Below, in pieces: positions 38,201-50,690 of a stretch of 64,000 bases of DNA (its first letter is position 1; every line of letters starts with the position of its first letter). A model generated the notes under the pieces. The model saw only the letters and a list, made by a program, of their open reading frames with translations. It searched no databases and was not told the origin of the DNA. The stretch lies in the NCBI GenBank assembly GCA_022885665.1, contig JAGQDJ010000188.1, positions 1 to 64,000 on the forward strand, written 5' to 3'. The translations under genes were made by a program, and so were the position numbers. Source of the stretch: Triops longicaudatus. Taxonomy: Eukaryota > Arthropoda > Branchiopoda > Notostraca > Triopsidae.

Positions 38201-41200
38201 CGTTTCTAAAGTACATTGTCAAAATCCGTTGATTCTTATGGATATTTCCGTTGGACTGCAGTGATTTGGACTGAGTGAAGTCTCTTTTACAAAGAAACAG
38301 TTCCAATCAAAAGTGGTCATGTTGGGCTGTTTTCCATGCGTATCTTGTGAGGTAGTGAAAATGCTGTTGGTATCAATGGAAGGTGGTAGATTGGGTCAGT
38401 GGATGGGGTTACCAGTGAGAACCCATCAGGATACATGTTCTCCAAGGTATTTGTGCGAGTAAAATTTACTGTCCAATTTACTTTCTAATTAATTTACCTT
38501 TAATCGGGAAGGAAGGGACGGGAACGAAATTGGTTCATTTTTAATTGAACAGTCACAAACATGCTCGTTAATTGTCAACATGCCGTGGTTAGCTATTGAT
38601 TCTGGAGCGCGCTTGACGTCAGTTTGACGTCAGTCGAGGGCTTAAGTGTAACACGGATGGTCGATACCTCGCCTCACTTCACCCTCCTCGTCTTCTATTT
38701 TTTGAGGAGATGCTTGTTAGCCCTCTAAGGTCCCGCAATACGAAGAGGTCTTAGCATGAATGTTGAAGCACAAAAGAAATAAATGGGTTCGTGCTTGCAA
38801 CCATTCCCGGGTCATTCACAGTTCCAGGAACACTTTTTTTCCTATATATTAGAGACTGGGAAATGGTATTGTAGTCAAACTGATGTAGATGATCGGTATT
38901 ATATCAGCACGAAGTATTCCAAGCTCTTAGAGCTAGGATACAAGTATCTACTATGCCGCACTATTCATTTGGATTTTTGTAAAGTAGTCTTTGTATTTTT
39001 TACAGGATTTTTTGTAAGTAAGTTTGATTATTTTAATGTAATATAATTAGGAAATAAGCTTGAAGTGATAACTACCTGCTATGGACGTTCACGAAAATAG
39101 CGTTCATCTTACGAGGGAAAACCAAAAGATAAATTGTTGGGAATACCATCCATTTCTAGCAATTTATTACGTAGTGATACACTAATGGTTGTAAGTACGA
39201 TTTTCTAGGTAGATATGCGACATATTTTTTTTTAGCCATCTTTGGACGGAATTATGACATCGCACTGCTTTTGCCAAAGAAGTAATATAATTACTTAATA
39301 TATATTATAGTCATATAATTCACTTGAGGGTGCTTCCCTAAGACTACACAACCAGTAAAAATGAGAGTTATTGTTGTCTTATTGTTGATTTCTGAGTGAC
39401 ACCTGAGAGAATTTTTTTTTAGATTTTGACAAATAATGTTTTCAGTTTGGTTTATTTTATTATGAAAACTTGCCTATTAAGTAGTAAACAGAATAAGTTT
39501 TACGACGTTATCTGCTCAACTTTGGTCAGGAGAAAATCACAAAGATCGAGTCAGTCACTTCACGGAAAAAACGAGGCAGTCATGCGGTATCAATTTGCTT
39601 ACTTTTTCTAATTGCCAAAATAATAGATTTGTATGGTTCCTTTACCTATACGCTCGTTCACAGAAAGATTTCAACACAGTATAACTTCTATCAGCCTACA
39701 AGTATTCTGAACCAGTACAATCGATTTCAAAAAGCAGGGACTTTCAATCGCACCAGTTCATAAAGGGTTAAATATCGTTCTTTGTTTGGTATTTTTAAGT
39801 TAAGCTATCACACACTATCAAGTTATATTCTAAATTCGCTCTCATACTTTCTCGAAGAAACCAGGCATTCCAGACATTTAAGGAAGTGCAATGAGCGTAT
39901 CGCGTTTATCGGTTTTATGAGGTTTATCGGTTTTATTTTGCAGTCGTAAAAATGCAGTAACATTTTGCAGAAATTCGAGATTTTTGAACAAGGTGTGGAA
40001 TTGCCATAGAACTTACGACTTTACGACAAACAGTTAAGACCACTTTATTGCACTCTATATCGTTTCTCTTCTTGACATGCATTACACGAGTTTTGCGTTG
40101 GCTATGTCGCAATTTCTGCTGTGTAGTCTATCTAACGATGCTGATCACAATTTTCAAGGGATCATGTCCCAAATTATGTAAGAAAACACGTTATCTCCAA
40201 GTTTTTACACACTAGATCTAGCTACATAATGTGAAAAAGTTTCCAGAGAAATGTTAACTCTAATTTCTCATGTTATTCTTCCGCAAAGGAATGCGAATTC
40301 AGTGGCAATAATGAACATATTGCGATGGGAGACAAAACGTATTTGTGAAGTTTAAGCGACATAAAAACGAGGCACGAATAGAATCATCACAGCTTTTGTT
40401 TCATAGTTTCTAACATATTTTATCATCATTTTTAAACGAGAGCTCTTGCGTAGTAAATTACCTGTCTAATATTAGTTCAGAGGTAAATTAACGTTGAGAA
40501 TAATATTAATGCAAGGCATATAGTACAAATTATTAAATGATCTTGACTTGCGTATGTTTCCATCTACGAGGCTTCAATTTTGTTATTTTCCCCTTTCTTC
40601 CATCGAATAGCAATCCTGCGGAACGTAGTACAACTGCCAATCTCGTCGGAAATCTATCAACTTGTCACGGATCTAATACCGCCCGTCTTAATGCTGAAAG
40701 TACTGCCAAACTGGGTCCGGGCGATGTACTCTACGATAAGAAATGTCCCAGCGGGCGTGAATCCAACAAAGTCGACATGCCAAGCGAGTTTCCTTCCTCT
40801 TTACGTTCTTCAGTGCCTATCACCCTGCCAGAAAATGTGAAAGTTCCAACTAAGTCCATTTTAACCGATCACCATTGCCCCTCCTCAGAAAAAGCCGATA
40901 ATACCAGACGAGGGTCCGGCCGATACAAGCCTACTGCGGCTACTATGGTATCTTACGACTCACGCAAGGCTTTACGGTGTTACCTCTATCCTGAAAACGT
41001 TCAAAAAAATTCAACGGCATCCTCTGGAAGAAGTCCAACATCCAACAACCCAGGAGAAGGAGTAGGTAGCAAGAGTTTCGCTCGAGGTGAAAAGAGAAAA
41101 ACCAAGTCGGTAGATAGTCGAGTTCCTTCTCCGTCTTCTGTCAACCCCAAGATGAGTTTGTCTTGGCTTGGGCACCGACACTCATTCCCCACAACGTCCA

Positions 41201-42962
41201 GCCAGAACACGAGTCGCGCGGGGAGCGGAGCCTGTTCGCGGAACTTATGGTGGCATAAGCAAACTTCTTCCGAATCGATTAAGTCGTCTACAACTGGCAA
41301 AGAAGCTAATGAAGAAAGTAGTAGAACGCCCAGCTGGGATTGGTCTCGACTAGAATGGCATTTGCAACAATGGCAGCAATATAGCGAGCAGTGGACCTCA
41401 GACGTCGACGAAGAGCCCAAAGGAAAAGTTCGTTATAATGATCCAGGAAGTCTGGAAAGTGTAAGTTGCGTCCTACTCTTTTTTATTTATGTCTTCTGTT
41501 TTTGGAGGGATATCTTGTTTACAATCACAAAAAACGTAACGGGTTGGCTGAACTATTCCTTTTTGTTCCCTTTTTTTCTCAATGGTGTTACGGCAGATAC
41601 ATGAGGAGTTCTTGTCACACGATACTGTCTTGGAAGATCGAGTAGGGCGTCGCCAACGGTTACGAAGGACGGTTCCTGTGCAGTATAGAGAGTTATGGGA
41701 CCTGAGAGCAACACTAGAAGAAACTAGCGATTTATCTGATACACCTCAAGTGGACCATTCACCTTCTTCTCCTGAAAGTCCAGGCAAGAATTTTTTCTTT
41801 CAGTCCGCGAACGTTGTGAACCAAGTCTAACTTTTGCGATGCGTTGTCCTGCGCGTGTAGATATCGAAATGCCTACAAGTCATACGACTTCTTTCGAGTC
41901 CAACACTGAAGTGCCAGGCATGACCGTATCCCATTTACCGAGTTTAGAGCCCTATCGCTTATTCCCCACGTCAGTAATGGCCAAGCGTCAATCTTACCGC
42001 AATATCGCAGGTACGTGACCATAACACACACTTTAAAAATTCTGTATATTACAAAACATAGGCATCGTGGAAAATATTTACTTTAGGCAGTTTTGTAATG
42101 GCCCAAGTCTCATATTCGCTTTCTTTCATTTCCCACAGCGTCAAGGTTTAAAAGGGAGCCTCCAACGAATGCTTCGCCCGTTTTGAGTTCGACAAAGCCA
42201 AAGCCTCGTTTAACCCACCAGGGCGAAGATTCTTTGGACGCGCTAGAAACGGACGTGTCTTCGACAGACCAAAGCCGGTTAGAGCAAGTGACGACGAGTT
42301 TCGAAAGCACTGCCGATACTACCACCACGACGGACAGTAATACGGGCATGGATCTGGCTGGTGCCACTCCCCCTAGTTTAAGGTTACTTTCTTTACGAGG
42401 CGATAGCGGCTATAAGAGCTTGGAAACCGCTGGGCGGAGTAAGAGTGACGATTTGTGTGAGGTGCAAATTCACAGTCCTTCGAGTTCGACACCTTGCGAT
42501 GCGGAGACCAGTAAGTGGACGACGACCAAAAGACCAAGCGTGAGGCGGAATGCTAGCAAAAAGCGGAAAGAATTCCTGGCCAGTGAACGTCGAGTCAGAG
42601 CCTTGGGCGACTCCGTGAACGAATGCGATTGTGAGACAGAAAGTGAAGCAATGGACACTGGCGACACGGATCACCGATGTGGTGGCAGCACGGTCATTCA
42701 AAGCAGTACCGAAGTCTTGTTTGCCAAATGCTCTAGGTACTTACATCCCAGTAAGGCTAGTAAAACGAGCCAAAAAGTGTTCCAGAGAGACTACAGTATC
42801 GATGAGCTAACGGACGCCCTCTTCCGTGAGTTTAGCCGCTGCGATCCAGCTTACGATGACTGTAAAAGTGCGCGCCTCCGACGCCTCAAACACAAAAGAA
42901 CCGTGAGGTCACCTTGCGAACAAGTCACGTGGCCTATTCCGGTTGTACGGGAACAGCCATGA
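35254..42962 (+). CDS. CBARP: CBARP-like voltage-gated calcium channel beta-subunit-associated protein (5' end unresolved)
   Basis: In vertebrates CBARP (Dos) is a single-pass neuronal membrane protein that binds Cav beta subunits and lowers channel surface activity. Exons: 35254-35396, 35590-35786, 35884-35920, 40611-41460, 41597-41783, 41861-42010, 42139-42962; every junction is phase-consistent (795 residues here). A transmembrane segment (IYVLLCGIAGGLLVVISLLLL) is followed by a Cys-rich juxtamembrane stretch, CKYCRC. A long Ser/Thr-rich tail follows, with PVQYRELWDLRATLEE, GDSGYKSLE and QRDYSIDELTDALFREF. The last three match the human CBARP tail (YRDLWSLRASLE, MDSGYASIE, RDYSIDEKTDALFHEF). 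One intron (41784-41860) is GC-AG. One exon is only 37 nt. The N-terminal exons lie upstream and are not settled. The identification rests on those motifs and the topology. Confidence 0.82.
36691..36917. repeat. Diverged tandem repeat, period about 100 bp
   Basis: A unit beginning GAATTTAGTTTCTCTAACTT recurs, diverged, at 36788 (GAGTTTTGTTTCCACAATTT) and in part at 36893 (GAATTTAGTTCCTCTAACTT). ACGC-type and AATAAGAAAT(C/T) landmarks sit in between. It lies in the large CBARP-like intron. Confidence 0.55.
37219..37250. repeat. Dispersed 32-bp motif, copy 2
   Basis: It begins CCCGCGTAGGC and ends GCCTATTGCGGTAAAAC. TAGGC-TTTT-GCCTA forms a perfect 5-bp hairpin. About 27 of 32 positions match 23378-23409. 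This suggests the end of a dispersed repeat family. Confidence 0.5.
37334..37409 (+). repeat. G-rich 17-bp minisatellite (G-quadruplex-capable)
   Basis: Three tandem units of seven G followed by AGGAAGGGGA, flanked by further G and A runs, give a 76-base all-purine strand. The many G4-G7 runs with 1-5 nt loops meet the usual G-quadruplex pattern. It lies in the large intron of the CBARP-like gene, 0.5 kb before the first CRE. Confidence 0.85.
37911..37918. promoter_or_regulatory. Perfect CRE (TGACGTCA), site 1
   Basis: A consensus CREB/ATF palindrome lies in the long intron between the 37-nt exon and the 850-nt exon of the CBARP-like gene. An open stretch with a mildly coding look (about 37995-38264) follows. 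Activity is inferred only from the motif. Confidence 0.45.
38614..38632. promoter_or_regulatory. Tandem perfect CREs (TGACGTCA twice)
   Basis: Two consensus CREs lie at 38614-38621 and 38625-38632, 11 bp apart start to start (about one helical turn). With the copy at 37911 this makes three perfect 8-mers within 722 bp, whereas about one per 65 kb is expected by chance. This may be an internal promoter or enhancer of the CBARP-like gene. Confidence 0.5.
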
Positions 42963-44483
42963 AACATTTTACCCAAATCTTTCATCGTCTCTAAACACAT
43001 TTTTCTCATTTATTTCCGTAACCATAAAGTCCAGTTTCGAGTATCAAATACCGTTGTCCCATATTGTCTTGTTTTGGAAGATTCTTTCCTGTCCAAGATT
43101 TTACCTTGTAAGATAACTTATTCCCCAACGAGCGTTGCAGTTTACCCGTTACATAAGATAATATCTTTAAAACGCAAATTCTTTTTCACAAAGTATTTTC
43201 GATTTTCTTGTTATCAATTCTCCAAGCCCAAAAAGTTGGTTTATATAAAGGATATCGCCGTTTTTGTCTGGGATGGCGACGTGGTGTACTATTGCTTGTG
43301 GTTAAGCAAAGGACTGGGTTAAAATTTGTTTGTCGATTTGTGCTTGTGTGCAAGTTACTTCGCAAATACAATATATGAATTTATTCATCTGTATGCCTCG
43401 TTTTGTTTACGTTAAAACAGTCTACAAAACTTTTATTATGCGTATTTTCCTCTTTGATTTTCCGAGCATATTTTCGTGAAGATCTACAGAACTTACAAAT
43501 GCGAGACAAAAAATAAATAAATAAAATTAAAAAAATGTTCTCGTGAAATTACGACGTCACTCTGTCGACAACCAAAGAGTGAACTCGACAATCGAATGAG
43601 TAATTTTTAAAGGATCAAAATAGAGGAGCAAATAGAGACTGCAAATCCTTTAAAATTTGATTCGATTAATCATCATTCATCATCAAAAGTTTCTATTCTG
43701 AGTTCGACTAAACACTAGAGTGGGCCGTAAGCCTTCAGAAATGAAAATTATATCTACATAAGGGCATATTAGACGACGAAGCTATTAGTTAAACTCACGA
43801 CATTTTGAGTGAGTTCCCACGTTTTGCCGGTAGGCCATGTGGTCCTTACCTCCTGTTTACCATATAAGAATTTGGTAATAAAAAAATCCCCTGACGTAAT
43901 TCTAACATGTGGTCTACCGATTCGCTAATGAATAAGGGTTAGAACTTGTAAAACCGTATTCTTACCTTTAACATGAAGCACAATATAGTACATTGATATT
44001 GGACCATCTTCCGAAGACAAGGCCGCCTTACCGCAATTCGAAGTGTGTTTCCAATCTACCAATCATATGTTCTGGTAATTTTTGCATGTTCAAAACTGCC
44101 GTGTTAGTTCTCAAAGATATAGCGCGTCCTATCTGGCAATAAGAAATCCACTTTCCGATAAGCCAAAAATAGCCCATAAGCAAATTGCCCATAGGAATTA
44201 CCCGTCGCTGGTGATGCCATCCAATTCTAAATTGGTGAATTTTAATTTGCGAAAGTCGACTAAAGCCATTTAACTTGACAATCAATTGCATAATCAGTAG
44301 ACATAGTACCTCAAATAGTGTGGAATTGCTTATCAAGTGAATGTGCATACTTTTGAGCCCGGTTTGAACTTCAGTAGCGCCAAGTGGCGGTGTGCGGCAA
44401 TTCCTACTTTCCCAATGTAAACAAACTCATCGTATGACTTCGTGATACTGATAACACTTCACGGTTAAAACGAAGAAAGCAAA
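42963..44483. other. 3' UTR of the CBARP-like gene and promoter of HSD17B4
   Basis: Overlapping AATAAA motifs near 43513-43525 are likely polyadenylation signals for the upstream gene. The open frame at 43074-43322 follows the stop directly and is probably UTR. The last few hundred bases before 44484 must contain the HSD17B4 promoter. No other feature was seen. Confidence 0.45.
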
Positions 44484-47400
44484 ATGACGGATTTGCGCTT
44501 TGATGGCAAAGTTGTTGTCGTAACCGGTGCTGGTGGAGGTAAATAAGTTAATTAAAACGCTTAGCTAATAACATAAACTATGCGTTTTCTAGGTTTGGGT
44601 AAAGCTTACGCACTTCTTTTTGCTGAACGAGGGGCTTCTGTTGTGGTTAACGATTTGGGAGGCTCGGCCAGTGGAGAAGGCGCCTCTGCCCGAGCTGCCG
44701 ATATTGTTGTCAATGAAATTAAAGCAAAAGGTACAATTTTTAAATATATTACTTAGTTCGAGTTAAAATCTTACACATGAGCTGTTAAGAAAAGGAAAAT
44801 TTGACTTAAAAACTTGTCGGAAGAAAAAGTTGCAGTAAACTAACACTCTACAACTTTACTTGTCGAGTTTGGGCATCTTATTCTCTTTAGTACCTGAATT
44901 GACTGCTGTCGTGTTTAAGGACTAAAGGAATGGCCAGTTACGATCATTATGTTTGTGTCTCCCGTGTAGCCGTTGTTAAATACAAGAATTTTATCATTTG
45001 AGTAGTGTCGTGTTGATACTGTGTAGGCTAATTTTGTAAAAGACTGCGTGTTCTTTATGAAACGATGACAGCTTCCCAAAAGCGACCGAAACGAGTCAAT
45101 GAAACCAATTCTTTAAACCGTTCAAATTGTTGCAATTGAGAGTTATATAAAGCATTTAGTGGACATTTTAACAACTTTTCTGACATTGTACATATATTTT
45201 TTCGTAGGTGGAACCGCGGTAGCAGATTACAATTCCGTTGAAGAAGGAGAAAAGATTGTAGAAACTGCAATTAAGAACTTCGGAAGAATTGACATTTTGA
45301 TCAACAATGCTGGAATCCTTCGTGATCGCTCTTTTGCCAAAACCAGCAATGATGATTGGGGTAAAGTATCGTTTTAGGAACACAAAGACTTTGACGCATC
45401 GAAATTACTTAACGTTCTACTTATCTTTATCCAACTTTGAGAGTTGCGTAGGTTTTTATTCGTTTTATTTTCCGTTTGTAAAGGCTTAATTTTCATTGTG
45501 CAGTTTATTTACTTTTTAACTACGATATTGATTTCGCACAGACTTGGTTCATCGTGTGCATTTACGCGGTTCATTTATTACGTCGCGAGCAGCTTGGCCT
45601 TACTTTCGCAAACAAAACTACGGCAGAATCATCATGACTAGCTCGGTAGCTGGAATATATGGCAATTTTGGCCAAGCCAACTACAGGTTTTTCTTTATAC
45701 GTACATTATTTCCAAGGATCATTTAGTAACCCTTTTTTTCCCCAGTGCGGCCAAATTGGGATTAGTGGGTTTAAGCAACACGTTGGCCATCGAAGGCCGC
45801 AAAAACAACATTCATACTAATACCATTGTTCCTATGGCTGGCTCACGCTTGACCCAAGGCATTTTACCTCCTGATCTAATGGAAGGTATGAAGCCTGAGC
45901 TCATTGCACCTGTAGTGCTCTGGCTTTGCCACGAAACTTGCACAGATAACGGATCGATCATTGAAGCAGCTGCTGGATGGGTTGGCAAATGTATATATTA
46001 TTTCACAGGAATAAATAATCCCGGACAATCTATAAAATGTAACTCGTTCTCTAGATCGCTGGCAACGCTCTCAAGGCAAAGTATTGAGGGATAGCGCTAA
46101 TGTGCTCATTACCCCCGAGAGCGTCAGGGATAATTGGAGCGAGATTACTAACATGGATAATAGCCCTTTGTATCCTTCGAGCAACCCCGTAAGTAGAATC
46201 AGCACACTGCATGCTATTCCAACGTTCAGATGTTGTGTGCTACATATCAATTTGTGCTACATTACTTCAGATTTTTTTTCAAATTAATTCTGTTGCGCAC
46301 ATTATTCTCATATTAAAGCAATCTGTGTCAGAATTTAACGAACCGTTTGATTTTTCTGCTTGTTTTATTCGATTTGGCCATAGGAGGCAGCTGGTTTGTT
46401 AGCACAAGTTTTGCAAGATTTGTGGGAGAAAGACGCGAATAAGACAGCAAAATCTGTGGCTACTGGACCTGTAAATATTATTAGTCTTCTATTTAAATCG
46501 GGTTAATCAATGAATTCGTTAGGCGTCTGCCATGGATTGGAAACCAAAGCCTACTGTAGTATCCTTCGAAGCTAAAGACTTGATTCTGTACGCGTTGGCA
46601 GGTACTTTGAGCCTTCATTTTGTGTTGTCTTCGTTTTAAAGCTAATACGAAATTGATGTAGTGGGCGTTTCTACTGCTGATGAAGATCACCTAAAGTTTT
46701 TGTACGAAGGTAGCGAAAACTTTGAAGGTTTACCAACGTTCGCAATCCTCCTTGCTCAAGAAGCGTTAGCATCGTCTGGCGCTGTGACAGGTTCTCTGCC
46801 TGGTCTGCAATTCGACTTATCCCAGGTGTGAATTTCGTTGAATCGATTGAATTATAAGTTCTATCACGTCGAAATATCATTTAGTAGTTTGTAGCAGAAC
46901 TTATTTGGTAGCCGTGTAAACCATCTTCAGTAATAAACTGGGTATTTTGTTTATAGGTTTTACACGGAGAGCAATATTTAGAGATAGTAAAGCCTCTTCC
47001 CACTAATGGTACATTTTATGCGGAATTGCGAGTCGCAGACGTACTGGATAAAGGCTCCGGTGCTTTGATTGTCTTCGATAGTACGTATTTCTTACGAATT
47101 CTTATTACGAGTACTACTAATTTTACGATGATTTTTCGTTTCTTGAAAATTGTGTGTACGTGAACAGTTGACGTGAAAGGTGAGGATCACAGTGTCTATG
47201 CTCGTACACAATTTGCCATTTTTGTCGTCAGGGCCGGGCGTTTCAACGGTCCTCGTACTTCCAACAAGCTGGTTGCACCAGGTGAAACGCCCAAGCGTGA
47301 CCCAGATGCTGTTTTGGAGTACAAAACAACTGTAGATCAGGTATTTCATATAGGAATATTACGTTCCGTTTTTCTTCGCTTATCGTGGAAATCTGTTACC

Positions 47401-48763
47401 TACTTGGAAATGTTACCAATTTGTTTGTCCGTAGGCGGCGTTATATCGTTTGTGCGGTGATCGCAATCCGTTGCACATCGACCCGTCCTTTGCAGCTATG
47501 GGCGGGTTTGACAAGCCGATTTTACACGGTCTGTGTTCTTACGGTATCTCTGTGCGTCTGCTGGTAGAAAAATTTGCGCGCAGTGATCCCAAGCTCGTTA
47601 AAGCAGTGAAAGCGCGTTTCGCGAGGTCAGTTCTGCCGGGACAAACATTGTTAGTGAATGCATGGTTAGAAGGAAAGCGCGTTCACTTTACAAGCGAAGT
47701 TAAGGAAACGGGACAAGTTGTCCTTACAGGTAAGTGTGTACCATGATGGAAATTTCAGCTGTTAATTTAATTTCTTTCGTAGGTGGGTATGTGGATTTGT
47801 TAGACGTTCAACACTTTGAAAAAGTCACACCTGTTGAAACAAACTTGAAAAGTTCTGCGGTCTTTAAAGAACTCGGCAAGCGTTTGGAAAGCAATCCTGA
47901 TATTGCTAAAAAAATCAAAGCTGTCTTTCAATGGAATATTTCGCAAGGGGGCAAAGTTGCACGGACATGGAGTAAGTTGCAAATTGCGAGCAAAAATAAA
48001 ATTTTATTCGCAAGCGACAGATTTTCGTTTCTCTTTCTGTCTACAACTCTTGATAATAATTTTTTCTGATTACGTTATATTTTGTCAATTTTTAGCTCTG
48101 GATCTGAAGAACGGAAACGGGAACGTTTATGAAGGAGAGTCCAAATCTGGTAAAGCCGATTGTACTCTGACATTAGACGACTCGGATTTCGTTGGCATGG
48201 TACGTGCTTGCTCTTAATTTTAAACATTGCAAGCGTTGTCAGTTATGGACGATCGATTAATTTTTAACTCAAAATTAATATTTAAGTGATATACGTTCTC
48301 TTCCATATACTCGACATGAAAGTGGCAAATGAAAAGGTTAAGCCAAAGTACAGGTACAATTCTGAATAGGCTAGAATTTTTGTTTCAATGTACCTTGTAC
48401 TAATATAGTACTTTATTTTTCAGCAGTAATATTGAAAGAAAGTTGCTTTGTTTATTTTAACGGGTAAACGTATATCATCTTTATGGGCCTCGGGGCCTCT
48501 AGATATCTTATAACAAGGAAGTTGTCCATAGCTAAAACGCAGTTTTAGTGAAGTGTGTGCCGAGAAGGTGATCTTTTAGAAGTCTTGTCCCTATTTAAAT
48601 CATCGGTTGTGTAAACAATTACAATTTAATTAACTGTTCAACTTAGGTGAATGGTCAGTTGAATGCACAGAAAGCATACTTACAAGGAAAACTCAAAGTT
48701 ACGGGAAACATTATGCTTTCTCAAAAGCTTCAAGAACTTTTCCGAGCCCAAGCCAAGATGTGA
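44484..48763 (+). CDS. HSD17B4: Peroxisomal multifunctional enzyme type 2 (D-bifunctional protein)
   Basis: Performs hydration and dehydrogenation of enoyl-CoA in peroxisomal beta-oxidation of very-long-chain and branched fatty acids. Exons: 44484-44538, 44593-44730, 45208-45360, 45542-45686, 45746-45990, 46055-46188, 46384-46470, 46523-46601, 46662-46825, 46957-47080, 47168-47340, 47435-47729, 47783-47971, 48096-48199, 48647-48763; 733 aa against 736 in human. Order: an SDR dehydrogenase with TGAGGGLG, NNAG and catalytic Ser150, Tyr163, Lys167 (in YSAAK); a double hot-dog hydratase-2 region with VLHGEQYLE and Asp508/His513 in GDRNPLHIDP; and a C-terminal SCP2-like domain. The protein ends in AKM, an accepted PTS1 variant of the AKL in human. 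All three domains are intact. Confidence 0.97.
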
Positions 48764-48947
48764 AGAGAAAAACGGTGACAGAACTTTTTGCGTAGTACGG
48801 CGCACTAGAGGGGTTTAATTAACCACATTGTTAATCACTGTCCATCGTTGACCATTGCAATACGCATTTATGAGGGTTTATTCATTATACTCTTTGTTTT
48901 AAAATGTGTACTCTTTTAAACAAATTTGTACTATAAAATGTTGGTGA

Positions 48948-48953
48948 AATAAA
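48948..48953 (+). terminator. Polyadenylation signal of HSD17B4
   Basis: AATAAA lies 185 bp after the stop codon, with a T-rich or GT-rich stretch downstream. This is a normal distance for a short 3' UTR. Confidence 0.65.
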
Positions 48954-49272
48954 GGCTTTATAAACAAATCCTTAAAATTTGCCTTCCATATAGCTGACTA
49001 CAAGTGACAAGAATATGCACTGTGCCGACTGGCTCTCCTTTTACGGTTTGTACCAAATCTCGTATAATGCAAATCCTAATATATTATTTTGGAACCTTAA
49101 AGCCACCATTATGCCCTCTTCAATAACTATCGAAGGGGCTCAACTTCACTTAAATTCCACGTAAAAGGAGCGCCTACTGTAACATAAGCTTAAAACCCTG
49201 CAATTTCGCCACTGAAGTGCTAAAGTAGAATTGCCTGGCGATTTGAGTGACTGCGAAGTACTGTTCTCGTGG

Positions 49273-50115
49273 CTACTGGCTTTCAAGTTTGGATTCAAAA
49301 CTTTGGCGCTTCAGCCAACACAGAATGTTGACCCAGATAAAGGAACAAATGCCAACATATACTACGCGAGCTGCAGGAGGTATGACCAGGAAGTTGATCG
49401 TTTGGACTGGCAGCCAAAATAAACAGCTTGTCTACGGCAAGAAAAATAACAAATATAAATATGGGTTTCAAAAACCTACGACAAAGCTGTTTACGCAAGA
49501 CACACCGAAAAGATTGTTTATTAGTAAAAATAAATCAAAGAAGTTTCAGGCTATTTACTTGGAATGTATGGGCAAATTTTTCTTTGAGTTCTTCGAAGAT
49601 ATCTTGTCTTCCCTCCATCATGCTCATACCTATCCATAAATTCATTAGACAAAATTTGGCTTTCATTTAAGCTTTCATACGTACCAACATAGAAAATAAA
49701 TAATAATGGTGGAGACACAAGAAATTGGTCCAAAAGCACTTTCTTTACAACAACTCTGGGAGCTGTTCCAATTAACGTCTTATCTAACATCTTATACCTG
49801 CGCAAAATATATTCAGGCAATATTATTACGTAAATTCCAAAATTTACCATCTGTATAAAATATGAGGGAAAACTCCGTAGCCTAATACGCTATAACGTGC
49901 AATCGCACCAGTGTCATAGGGCTTTTTTTCTTCCGGTGGTACCTAAAAATGAAAAATCAGCAGGACTAATTTAAAATTCGAAAAACTACGCTTACGAGAA
50001 CTTTACGTAACAGAGTTTGCTGGGAAAACTCTGCGGTTACGTATAAAGATCCGTACACTAACGCGTTGCCCACAGCTGGGTACACTTTAAAATATTTAAG
50101 GGCTCGTGAAAGCAT
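49273..50115 (-). CDS. MPV17L: MPV17-like protein (Mpv17/PMP22 family membrane protein)
   Basis: Small multi-pass membrane protein of peroxisomes or the mitochondrial inner membrane, linked to reactive oxygen metabolism. Exons in transcript order: 50115-49996, 49942-49848, 49797-49685, 49629-49559, 49431-49273. Phases agree and give 185 aa with four expected hydrophobic segments. It starts with the family pattern (a short basic helix, then YPAVGNALVYGSLYVTAEF). FYVGMSMMEGRQDIFEELKE closely follows MPV17L (FYVGMSILQGKDDIF), and the later WLPVQTINFLVIP and ARVVYVGICSFIW segments fit MPV17L better than MPV17 or MPV17L2. One intron is only 55 nt (49630-49684). The gene is tail-to-tail with HSD17B4 and head-to-head with the two-TM gene. 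Confidence 0.9.
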
Positions 50116-50690
50116 TGTTATCTATTTTTAAGAATATTTCTTCGAGACACACTTCCTCGGTATGCGAAAGCACACAAGCATATGGTTTGCACGTTGTGCA
50201 TTACGGATTCGACAACAATGGGCGGGAAAATAGCTTGTTGAGGCATGCCAGCGTTCATAAAACGGCCCTAAGCCAACCAATGGAAACGGTAGACAAGGCT
50301 AGACATATTTACGAACTGATGCCGCGTTCACATACAGGATGTTGTCGACATTGACGATGAATCAGTGGCGCTAATGAGGAAGTGGTCGTTTTAGCTCGTT
50401 ACTTTAAAGTTTATTATTACACTTTTCTAAGTGAATTTCGACTACTGTGATACTTTTGCATTATTCCTCATTCTTCTGCCAATTTCTGCACATTAATTCG
50501 CGTTGTACTGCGCTTTCGGACGCATTTTTCATTGTTGGACAGTCATCCTTTGCATTTGGCCTTGAAAGCTTAGTAAGTTACTGTATGTAAATTTTTGTAC
50601 AGGAAGGGCTCCGCCCGTTCGGCTAAAGCTCGGTATAGTACCTAATTCGTTTCGTGGACCTTAAGGTTGTGATATTTTACTGAAGCAATT
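50116..50690. promoter_or_regulatory. Divergent promoter interval, MPV17L and two-TM gene
   Basis: The 575 bp between two diverging start codons must supply both promoters. The only long open frame (50106-50354) overlaps the MPV17L start and shows no features. No TATA-like element stands out. Confidence 0.5.

Noticed and set aside
41001..41420. 139-codon open frame antisense to the CBARP-like exon
   Set aside because: It is a shadow of the Ser-rich coding strand.
43074..43322. 82-codon open frame after the CBARP-like stop
   Set aside because: It lies in the presumed 3' UTR, has no family resemblance and no upstream exon.
49608..49632. 22-nt intron or frameshift in MPV17L
   Set aside because: A GTACGT donor at 49684 and a GATAG acceptor give a 55-nt intron that restores the family sequence, so no break is needed.
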